Shown piece by piece: positions 13,222-23,739 of a DNA stretch of 64,000 bases. Under the pieces are notes generated by a model that worked only from the letters and a program-made list of their open reading frames with translations, was not told the origin of the DNA and searched no databases. The DNA lies in assembly GCA_000231825.2 (NCBI GenBank), contig JH720293.1:1-64000 (forward strand), given 5' to 3'. Numbering within the stretch: the stretch's first letter is position 1; the number at the start of each line of letters is the position of its first letter. A program made the translations under genes and the position numbers. Source of the stretch: Tetrahymena elliotti 4EA. Taxonomy: Eukaryota > Ciliophora > Oligohymenophorea > Hymenostomatida > Tetrahymenidae.

Positions 13222-15134
13222 TCAAATTTTTTTATTTTTTACATAACATTCTAAGTTCTCTAAAAGATTATTATCATCATAACATTTCATAAGGAACTAA
13301 ATAAACGTTTAGTGGTTTTATTTACATTTTACGTTAGAATGTTGTAAGTAATTCATAGCTTCTTTTTCAAGGAAATATTTAAAAATATTTCCATAAAGCG
13401 TGTGTTGGACTATTTGTTTAACAACGTAATTGTTAAATTTTTTTTTAGTAAAATATTTTTTAAGCTATTATTTTGTTTCATTTTCTGTTTAGTTTTAAAA
13501 ATATGTTTTATGAATATAAGGAAATGAAGATCTACAGAAAAGAAATCTAATGAAAGCTCTAATTAAATTTCTCACTATATTCTTTTTGTCCAAATGAATA
13601 ATGTCAAAGGTATCTCCTTACTATTTTTAGAAATTTAATTAAGAAGAACTTATGTTTTATTAAACTGCAGCGGTTGGCGAATTTTAAATTTCTTCTTTTT
13701 CAGCTCTTTAATAAATTTGATTGGTTTACTGAATTTAAAAGTATTAATTTGTATCACTTTTTAATTATTTGTTTAATTATTAGTCCTGGCCTGTAATTTT
13801 AATTTAGCCCTAATTCTTTAATGAAATCTGATGAAATGGTAAATCTCCATAATTTTCCAATTGTTGCACATTATTTTTAGCAAATTTCAATTATTTTTAA
13901 CATTCTTAAGTACCATTTTAGCCTACTATTTCTTGTTTTAAGTTAAATAAATGATTGGCATTTTAGTTTATTTAGATTTGATTTTAATTATCATTATCAT
14001 CCATTATACTTGATTGCTAATTATCTGAAAAAACATGATTCATTAAAAATTATTCATCTGATTATTCACTCTTAGAGCATGATTCGTTTTCATAAATGCC
14101 ATTCTATAACATGTAGTCAGGCATAATATTCTCATAAGTATTCAATATTTCATCTTAATAGTTGGTTTTATTCAAATAACTCTAATTTTCTTGATGAAAG
14201 TCTTAATTAGTATTTTAGTTTATGTTTTTTTCTTCAAAAAGTTAAAAGTTGGCTTATTCTTTAAAACAATTTAAATTATTGGGCACCATATTCTCTTAGA
14301 TACGATAAGGGTTAGTAGGTGCTTAAGATTCATCAGCTATTCTTGATTTCTCTTAACTAGATTGATCGCAGCTACAATAATTTTCAAAAACATTATCTCT
14401 TGAATTATAATCAGAGGTTTCAGAGTATTGCTGTAAACTTTTTTAAATAACTTAACCAGACTATGTATTTAGTAACTATTCTGGTTAGTATAGTAAGCTG
14501 TTATTGAGCTGATTATATGGATAGTTTGTGATGAGTTTTTATTGATTAAAATTATTTCCTTGTTTTTCACAGCTTTTAAAGGTTTGAGCATTTTTCATTT
14601 AATTGGAGTAAAGTGGAGTTTGCTAATATTATTAATTTTAGGAGCTAAAGTTTGAATAAACGATTTTGTCTTTAGAATTCACAGTTTGAAAATTATTATT
14701 GTATTAAGCATTAAATTAGGAAATTAATGGAGAATGCTCTGCTCCTTCAAGGTTTTACAATCTGTAAACCTGCTGCTATATATTTTCATTAGCTGTGCTA
14801 ACATCATAGAACAATCCAATATGATCATCCTAAATATTGCCATGGATGTCATTAAGAGATTCACCAATAAAGGGATTTGAGTCATCATGTAGGAAGGAGT
14901 TTTAGAAGGAAGGATGAAAGTTTTCAAATTACGGTATATCGTTTTGGGCGTCAATTTAAAAAGAATCTTATGGAGTTTTGTATTAATGTTGGCATTCTTT
15001 ATATAAAATTAAATATAGTTTCAATTTAAAAAATTGGTAAAATTACAATCTTAATGAATAAATTTAGCATTATTTAGTTAGTTTCTATTATTTCCATAAT
15101 GACTCAAATTAGTTTATGAGCTTAGGTCTTTCAT
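13222..15134 (-). CDS. tandem paralogue A: low-complexity protein with novel C-terminal domain
   Basis: Two exons, 15134-15047 and 14996-13222, split by a 50-bp intron; phases close to 621 codons, giving 620 residues. Most of the protein is Asn/Gln/Ser/Glu-rich and probably disordered. The last 115 residues are folded-looking and begin with the block HLDKKNIVRNLIRAFIRFL, continuing through KKFNN, YGNIF, YLQHSNVK and a CY pair to the stop. The same block ends the next minus-strand gene (16698-18818), so the two are paralogues. I do not recognise the domain. Its basic, aromatic and helical character would suit a protein- or nucleic-acid-binding module, which is inference only. The long first exon-poor structure differs from the single-exon paralogue. 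Confidence 0.75.
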
Positions 15135-16697
15135 ATCATGGTAACCATTTTAATTCGATTGTAGCTGGTTTAATAACATATACTAGTTTTAGGTGTTTAT
15201 CATTGTATCGGTGGAGTATTATACATTTGTATTCATATTATTAGCATATGATTATCTATTCATAGTATATAATCTCTTGCCAGATAAAATTAAGTCAGAT
15301 TTTCACCTCAATAAATACTGAATTCTCTCTTCAAAAATATTTAAAAAGTTAAAAAAACGGGTTTACGCTAATGTTTATTTTACGTGTGTTAGAATATATC
15401 CGTTGAAAAATAGAATTGGAGTTGAATAAACTATTTTTTTTCACTTTTTAATTACTTAACAAGATGCTGAAACAATTTAAATTAACTAATTTAATTGCTC
15501 TCAAAGTATTGATTTTGTTAATAAAAAATTTTTTATTTTTGATGATTTAAATGAAAAAGTGAATATATTTATTAAAATTTTTGATTGTATGTTTGGATTA
15601 AAGTAAACACAATTATATTTCTATTTAAAATTGAAAGAAATTTGAATCTCCTTCCTAATTAAAAAATAAATAAATTATAGCTGTATTGCATGCTTTGTTT
15701 AATTCTCCTTACTGTTAACTCACTACATCCTTCTATAATTTCTTTTTTAAACAGTGGAAGTTATTGTATATTATTCTGAGAATGTGAAAACATTTTCCAA
15801 AATATTGTCGATGATCAAAGCATTATTTTTTTTATTTCTTTTACTATAAAAGTGTTCAAAAAGCACAAGAAAAATAGAAAGTAATTATTTTGGTTCATAG
15901 AATTTTGAAAATTGTATTTTTAATCTTATTCAAAAACCAAAATCGAATTCAGTATTTTTATGATTTTAAAAATCTCCTCGAGAAATAATATTTTAAAGCC
16001 AATTAGATATTTTTTAAGATAAATTAAGGAAGATATTTATTAAATTACTTGTTTTTAGATAATTATTAATTTACCAGTATAAAATTTTACAATAAAAAAA
16101 TAACACTGAAGGAACATTTTAATGATATAAATATTTATTTACAGAAGAAGATTATTTGTTATTGTTAATTATCTTGGGAAACCTAAATTAGCCTAAGGAA
16201 CATGGAATTTTTATCTATTTATTTTGATTGTATTAGCTATCTCTCATATTATTTTTAAGTTTGAAAGTGCTAAATTTATTTAGAAGAGAGGCATATAAGA
16301 TATTTAAATTAGATGCTATTTATTATATTCTCTACAGATATATTAAAATTATCGTTTGTGCTGTGTTTATTAGTCTCGAAAGAACTCTGAGATCTTTTTA
16401 TATAGAATTTATTTAATAATTAAAATTGAGAATTAAGTAATTTTTACAGATGAAGTTGTAAACATGATGAAGAAGAAGTTCATTTGTATTAGACGCACTT
16501 GAAATTAATTCAATTAAACATGCTTGGCTTTAATTAAAGTATGTGACAAATATCTTTTTTTTAAACTTTAATTGCTTCCACGCCAGGTAGCTCGCCAAGC
16601 TGAACTCCCATGACTCAAGAAATTGTAAATTCTATGTAAAATGAGGGATTTTTACATTTTTTTACAACTCTCTTGAGTTCGCTTGAGGGTAAGAAAG
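15135..16697. other. spacer between the tandem paralogues
   Basis: About 1.56 kb of AT-rich DNA holding the promoter of paralogue A and the 3' flank of paralogue B. Apart from the GC-richer hairpin region at 16578-16697, listed separately, I see no feature. Confidence 0.5.
16578..16690. repeat. GC-richer inverted repeat / nested hairpin just past the paralogue B stop
   Basis: A nested stem can be drawn by eye. ATGTAAAA (from 16634) pairs with TTTTACAT (from 16649) around the loop TGAGGGAT. Outside it, TTGTAAA pairs with TTTACAA and CTCAAG with CTTGAG, and GAACTC at 16602 faces GAGTTC at 16675. Upstream, AGCTCGCCAAGCT is itself near-palindromic. The segment is far less AT-rich than its surroundings and starts 8 bp past the paralogue B stop codon. 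It could be a 3' UTR structure or a small RNA gene. It does not fold as a tRNA. Confidence 0.6.
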
Positions 16698-18818
16698 TCA
16701 TAACTTAGAATAAGTTTCAAGGTATGTAAGTTTGGAGGGGTCGCTATAGCACAAAACTAAGTAATTGATAAAGAGTTCATGAGATTTTTTGGTTTTAATA
16801 TTGGAGTGATCAAGGTACTCATTTGACTTATGAAGGAGAAAGAAGTTGAATATCTCACCATATTTAGGATGAATGATGAGCTACTTAAGAATAGAATTGT
16901 TAAATTTCTTGTTGACAAAATATAATTTGAATTAGTTTCTAGAAGATTCAATAGTTTATTCAGGAAAAAACTATTATGCAGCTTGAGGATTAACTTTTTT
17001 ATTCAAGAAGTATTTCTTAAAAGCTCTAATTATGTTGCGCACAATATTTTTTTTATTTAAATGCATAACTTAATCGACAATATCTTCATTTTGTTAGGAT
17101 TTTGAATCTTAAGTTTAATCAATATTATTCTTGCTATTATTTTAGTTGTGTGTTATGTATTCCAAGTCATGCTTGTTTGTCACACTATCGCTCTTAGAGT
17201 TCTTGCTATTATCAATACTTAAATAGCTTTCTAAATTAGTGATATCTTAAGTTTCGGTGTTTTCAATTTTTGAGCTGCTTTCGTTTTTGGCTATAACATG
17301 ATTTAAAGCTTATTACTGTTTTAAAAAATTAGAACCGTCGCAAAAACTATTAATTGACTAAATTTATGAAGGATGATACTATTCTTAGAACTCTTAGTCA
17401 TCAATTTTAGAAATTTAATTAATTTGTTACTATTAATAACTTAGAGGATAATTATAATTATGTTATGATGAAAACTAAAAATATAAATCTCCTTAATTTT
17501 CCATGGCGTGGTCGTTCGCTGAGACTACCTAATCCATAAAAAATTGTTCATCGTCCTCCATTTAGTAGAGTTGCTGCTATTCTTACTAATTTTCAATAAT
17601 GTCTTGATCTTCTTCATTTGGTTTTAAAAGATTTTCAAAATCTTCACAGATTTTTGTCTAATTATTAGATTATAATTTATCAGATTCATAAATTAGAAAT
17701 TCATCCTATTGATATGTTTCACTAATAGCTTAATAATTTTCCTATTTTTTAAAAAGATTATAGGCTTAATGGTCAAAGCCCTCTTCGTTTGCACTTTAAA
17801 CACTATTTGGCTACTAAATCTGATAATATTGGTAATATTCTCCTTCAGCATTTTCATTAAAATTACATGTTTAACTTACATTATTCTATAAATAAACTTT
17901 TTCATTATTTTGTGCAGAATAATAAAGCATATTGTTAATCTTTCCCATCATCACTTATTCTTTCTCTATCTTCTTTGTGTGTTATTCAAAAATCTTATTA
18001 TTATTTTCAGAAAAATTTTCTTTTAATTAATTATTTAAATTTGCCTATGGAGAAATATCAAAATTATGAGCACATTATTCCTTAACTTATTTAGATAAAT
18101 ATTATTTTTAGATTTATTGATTTGTAATAGCAGATCCTTAAAAATAAGAAGATTTTAAATTAGGTTGTATTTGCGACAAATGACTATTTAAATAACCTAG
18201 GTTTTTCTATTTGCTAACAGCCTAATTAGTTAAATTTATTTTTCTTACAGCAAAATTGAAATTCTAAAGTTATATAAATTCTTTTTCAGCATCCTTCAAA
18301 GCTATATCCAGTTAACCATTATCCATTTCTTTTAGGTTTTAATTGCAAAAACTATTTTTTTATTAAAGCACATATTTATCGTGATCTAAGTTACAATTAA
18401 ATTAGTTGTGTTTGATTTCAGTACTTTTATCACAAAATATTTTATCGTAGACTCCCTTTTAGCATAATTCTCCCTCAATATTTTGATTGTGCTAATCATA
18501 AATTTTATCTTCCATTGGTAGTATACATTAAGTTATATTAGATTATTCTTGATTTTCATATTAATATTCCTCATTACATGCTAAAATTTCATGATTTTGC
18601 TGTTATTAATTCTTAAATTTTTTCAATCTCAAATTTGAATGATTTATCTACATATTCAACTCTTAGTTGCAGAATTCTTATTAATAAAATCCCTCTTTTT
18701 CATCATTTTTTTTATTTTTAAGAAATTCTAATTCATTTTTATCAAGCATAAATTTCATTCTGTTAACGCTTGTATAGTCTAATTAACGCACTCCTTATTA
18801 TTAATTCATACAATTCAT
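16698..18818 (-). CDS. tandem paralogue B: low-complexity protein with novel C-terminal domain
   Basis: Single-exon frame of 706 residues from ATG 18818 to TGA 16700-16698. In-frame ATGs at 18806 and 18758 are alternative starts. The N-terminal 560 residues are Asn/Gln/Lys/Glu-rich with clear protein-like composition (for example a run reading LEFLKNKKNDEKEGF), while the opposite strand is only T-rich mirror sequence. The C-terminal 120 residues carry the block shared with paralogue A: KKNIVRNIIRAF, then NKKFNN, YGEIF, YLDHSNIKTKKSH and a CY pair. The shared block, shared strand and adjacency indicate a tandem duplication followed by strong divergence of the linker. Function unknown. Confidence 0.75.
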
Positions 18819-20439
18819 TATCGACAATTATTGAAAGCAAGTTTTTTGTGTTTTATTTTTCAAGTATTAACTAACTGGGATTAATATGAAAGAATAATTT
18901 TTAAAATAGTCACAAGAAAGTATTTTAAAATAATAGAAATATTTTATCTTAGCTTTCCTATTAGTTTATATCTATAAATATAAATGATATAAATTTAATG
19001 TTAAATTCCTTATATTATTTCTGCCTAATATTATATATTTATTGTTTTCCTATCTCTTGTCTATCTGTTAATTAATTTATTAATCAAACAAACAAACAAA
19101 AAAAAAATTTGTTAATAAATAAATTAACAATTTCATCATTAAAATTTAATAAAACTCATATTCTATTTATAGATTTGACAATATTATTAAAAATGGTTTG
19201 TTGATTTAAACTAAGTTTTTATTTTTATTTTAACATTAAAAACTATTTAAATAAGTTTGCTTTTGTTAGCTAATTAAATTATGACGAATTATTTATTGTT
19301 TCTTAAGCGCACTTCAAAGTTATTTTTACATGCAAAGATAATAACTTCATAAAGAGCTTAATTTTAATTTTTTTTGTTCACCCATATTGCTCTTTTTTTT
19401 TTTACTGATTTAGTCCTTAAAAATAAGTCCTCAAAATCTATTCAAATATTATCTTTCTCATAAAAATTTGATAACTTTTGATTAACTTTACTACTTTAAA
19501 GATTCTGAAAGCAAAAAAAAACAAACAACATTGTGAATGGGTGATGAAAATAAAAATTGTTTAAATATCTAAATTTAAATTTGATTTTAAAACTAAATAA
19601 ACAAATATGATGAACACTACTTATACATTTAATTTGAGCAATTAGCTATATATTTTCTTAATGTTTAATTAAAATTTTATCCATGATAAAAGTTTTCAAG
19701 GATATTTAAAAATATTAAAACCCTAAATTGAATAGAATTAGGTTTATTAATAAAAATGTTTTTATAAAATAACCTAAATTACTTACTCTTTTTATTTAGT
19801 AAATTTAAATATTTTTTTGTAAATTCAAATAAAAATCATTAAACATATTTTTTTTTGAACATTAAAAATATTTTAAATAAAATAAAAAAAGAAATAATTT
19901 TCTAAATTTTAAAAGGCAGATTCTATTGATAAGCAAACACGATAAAAATATTAAATATTTGGAATGAAAAAAATTTTTTTAGAGAATTTCTACAAAAAAA
20001 TTAAAAGTTAGCCATTTAGATTAAAATTTGTTAGTTTTTTTAGCTTTCATGAAAAAATTTATTTTAAATTATTTTATTTTTAAAACTTAAACTAACTTTA
20101 ATCTTTTTTAAGCTTTGTAAAATTAATTATTTGTTATCTAAAAAAAATATTTCAATAATTAGACATTGAATAACAAAAATTATTTAATCTATTATTTTAA
20201 GATTAACAAATAAAATTATGATTTCAATTCAAATTAACAACAAAGCACAAAAGTAAACAGTTTTTAAATGATCTTTTAAAATATTTTCTTATTTATTAAA
20301 ATATTATTTCATAAAATGAATGTAAGAAGATAATTTTGGATTGAAATTATTTAAAAAATTTGTGATGTGAATTTAAATATTTTAAGTATTTTATTCAGAT
20401 AAAAATAGTTTAAAATAATATTTGTTTTATTTCACTGAA
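18819..20439. other. AT-rich intergenic region between divergent genes
   Basis: About 1.6 kb separating paralogue B (minus) from the next plus-strand gene, so it holds two promoters. It contains an imperfect inverted repeat at 19067-19128, listed separately, and several long A or T runs. I see no coding signal. Confidence 0.5.
19067..19128. repeat. AT-rich inverted repeat with CAAA-repeat loop
   Basis: GTTAATTAATTTATTAA on the left is nearly the reverse complement of GTTAATAAATAAATTAAC on the right. The loop is built of AAAC units (CAAACAAACAAAC) and an A run. It lies about 250 bp upstream of the paralogue B start. Confidence 0.6.
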
Positions 20440-23199
20440 ATGCTAAAAGAAACAAAAATGGATGAATTGGTTGCTCGGATGTTAAAAATAAAATTATTTG
20501 ATGAGTAAGTTTATATTTTTTATATGAACATAAATTTTATTGGTCGATTAATTTATTTAAATCAATATTTTTATTTAAGTAGGTAATATTGCTTGTAAGA
20601 ACAATCAAAAAGATCAAGCAATTAATAGAACAAATCTTGTGTAATCATTAAATTTAATCCTTTAGTAGATTTTAGTATAAATAATATCTAATTTTGCTTA
20701 CAAGATTTTTTAAAAAGTAAAATGAGATCTGTTTTAAATAAATCCAAATAAAAGCCAAAAATATAAACTATTACTACTTTAAAAAGTATTCCTTAGTAAC
20801 CTCCTTAGTAAAATGTAAAAGAGTATAAGGAAGGCTGGACTTAAACGCTTGAACCATTTATCACAAAGAAGAGTTCAGATAATGATACTTCTAAAGAATA
20901 TGATTGTGATTTGAATTTGCTATAATAGAATTTTAGCTCTATTGCTGCTACTACAGAAAAAGAGTATAGATATGGTTAATTATCACCTTAATGTAATTGT
21001 TAATTAAAATCATAAAAAGGGAACTCTATAAATAGCTAAAACGATAGTCGATTGATAAATTGGAGATAATTGTCATTTAAAATAAAAGATTTAGAAGAAT
21101 AAATTGTTTAGATAAGTATGAAATATTAAAAAAGAGAGACTCACTTAATAAACGAACTTGAATAAAAGCGTATAAAATGGATATTAAAATATAACGAATT
21201 AAAAAAAGATGCAGAAAACATGAAAGAGTTCTATGAAAAAGGGAAAAGTGTATGGAAATTCTACTTGACTACTTTGCATGACTCACTTACAGCCTTTTAG
21301 TCTTTTTAGCAAGAATAAAATGCAAAAAATATATAAATTTTATAATAAGTTGCTTCAGAAATCAATGAAATTAGCAATTCTATTAACACAAACCATTATA
21401 GTAGTATGTTTAATACGAAAGGAGTTTTAAACGAAAGCTAATTTCAATATACAAACAGATTTGATTCTCTCCCAACATCTTGTTCAAGAAATTTAGATCA
21501 AACTTCTAATCATCTGAATTCTAATAACTAGCTTAGTCATATCAACTAGATTAATAATAATTAAATTACTGCCACAAATTCATCCAACTTCCAGTAAATA
21601 TGCTCTAAAGTACTAAATCATTTATTACATTCAATAATTTTCACTAATTCAAAAAAATAAATAAATATTATCTTTAATTATATTATTAATCCAAACAAAA
21701 TTCATTTACTATTTCCAAATTATTCATTCACAAATTCAAAAAAAATAGATAGTTATCTTCAAAAAATTATTAATCCATCAAAAATTCAAAATTTAAATTG
21801 CATACTGATTTATTTCACCTATCAGTCCAAATTTTTAATAATAATTTAGTTTATAATCGAATAATAAAACTAATTTTATTTAATAAATTAATAGATTAAA
21901 AATTCACTAAAAAAGGTAGATGAGATTTAATCCAATTTAAATCTAAACTCAAAAAAGTCAAATAAATATTGGACCAATTAGTAAATTTAAATTATGGATA
22001 GAATAGAATTATTGCTTAGGTAGAATTAGAAAATTTCCTTTATTTCTTCTACTCCTGAGTAGAGTTCTATGGTAGGAAGTGTTTAAGAGGGATCATCTAT
22101 GAAAAAATAATCTTTAGAATAAAAACAATAATCAAACATTCTAAGCTAAATAATAAAAAACAATATTTAAATTTAAGATTCTCAGATTAAATAGTAAAAA
22201 AAGAAAGATTCTTCGTCACCTAAAAGAAATGATTTTTTCAGCTTGGCTGCATAATTTTCACCACGGACATTGAAACGTGAAGTAGATGGTTCTTATTAGT
22301 TTTAGGTTTCAAATATTGATGACGATGATGAAATCGACAATAAAAGTGAATCAACACAAAAGGAATTTATTGTTAATGAAGAAAGTATAGTCTAAGAAGT
22401 TTAAAAAAAGAAAAGTTTTTCTTCCTAAAAGAAGTAGGAAATAGAGTAAAGATATTCAAAAGATTTATGTATTATCAGAAGGCTATTCTAAGATGTGTCT
22501 ACTTCTTTACATCTTTCAGATTAATTTTCTAATAGTTGTGGAAATAAGTACGAAGAATCTATTTTTATCAAAAATTCACATACATTAGCAGATGATGGGT
22601 TGCTACTTTAATCCTAAAATTTACAGAATGGTTTGTAAACCCCATTAAAGTCAAACAATAAAAATTAGAATGGAAACAATAATAATATTAATTCTAGTGC
22701 AAGTTAATTATTAAAAAATAATTAATTGATTCAAAGTGTTCAAAGTATGATTGTACCAAGTTTTTACACAATATCAGATGCAAAATCTCATTTATAGACT
22801 TAGAGGATACTAAATAATATTCATACCCTTCAAAAGAGTGATATTGATAATAATAACTTAACCTACTCATAAGATGAAGATGGAAGCATTTAAAACTATA
22901 GCAACTTGATAAATTCTCGTAAGAGCACTAATCCTATAGCAAATATGCAATATGATTCTATTTTTACTAATCCTATCATATAATCAGATACAAAATAAAG
23001 CACTAACCAGAAATATGATGATAAATTTAGCAATTTGTTTCAAATTTAACCTCCTTTAAAGGGATTAAAATAAAAGACATTGTAGTTAGATCATTTCTAA
23101 AATAATAGTAAAGATGCTGATGATTCTAGATCTGAGCTGACAATAAAAGAAGATTTTTCTAATAGTAATTACAAAAACTAAAATAAATAATATTTTTGA
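20440..23199 (+). CDS. 894-aa Ser/Asn/Gln-rich protein, unknown function
   Basis: Two exons, 20440-20504 and 20580-23199, joined over a 75-bp intron with a consensus GTAAGT donor; 895 codons including TGA. Residues of about 190-300 are a charged helical/coiled-coil segment (KRETHLINELEQKRIKWI is typical) with a more hydrophobic end (SVWKFYLTTLHDSL). The rest is low complexity. Around 21640-21790 an imperfect direct repeat of about 87 bp encodes two related FTNSKK...INP blocks. Basic Lys/Ser patches in the second half (KKKDSSSPKRND) could be nuclear-localisation-like. I recognise no family. The repeat region might also be an intron-derived or recently expanded segment. Confidence 0.7.
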
Positions 23200-23739
23200 C
23201 TTCCAATAAGCAGTTAAATTATATACCAATTTTCCTACTTCAAATTTAATATGCAAACAAACTTGTTAATGTAGAGTTAACTAGCTTGATAAATAAATAT
23301 CTTCTTTTATTTAATTTTGAATTATTTTGAAATATTTTTTGAATTTAAAGAGAAAAAAAATAATTTTGTGTTGATAATAAAAGAATGTATTTTGTAAATT
23401 ATGTAAATTTTTCAAATAACTAATAAATAAAAATAGAAAATATAACAAAATAAATAAATTTAATTCATTAATTTTATAAACTAAATAAATAACTATTAGA
23501 GAACATTCTAGTTGAGCAAGTAAATAGAAAGTTAAATAAAGCAAAATAGGTTGCAAAAGTATTTGAAAAAGAAGATAATATCTTATTAGACTTATCAAAA
23601 TTAAATTTTAGATAAATTAAAAATTTTGGTAGGACTTTAGAAATTCTATAAACTTCTCAAAGCATTTTCAAAAGAAAAGCAAATTTAAGGACAATTTAAA
23701 GTACAATAAATAGGATTTTAATAGCTTCAATAAGAGGAT
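23200..23739. other. intergenic spacer
   Basis: About 540 bp between two plus-strand genes. It is AT-rich, with an open but unconvincing Lys/Leu/Asn frame on each strand. It must contain the 3' UTR of the first gene and the promoter of the second. No start codon upstream of 23740 gives a better model. Confidence 0.5.

Noticed and set aside
16578..16650. tRNA gene suggested by TAGCTC and raised GC
   Set aside because: No acceptor stem, no T-loop GTTCNANNC at the right distance and no anticodon arm can be drawn; the pairing instead forms a nested hairpin.
17500..19200. Long plus-strand open frame opposite paralogue B
   Set aside because: It is open only because the opposite strand is coding and T-rich; its translation is Leu/Phe/Ser/His mirror sequence. 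The minus strand has protein-like composition and the conserved C-terminal block.
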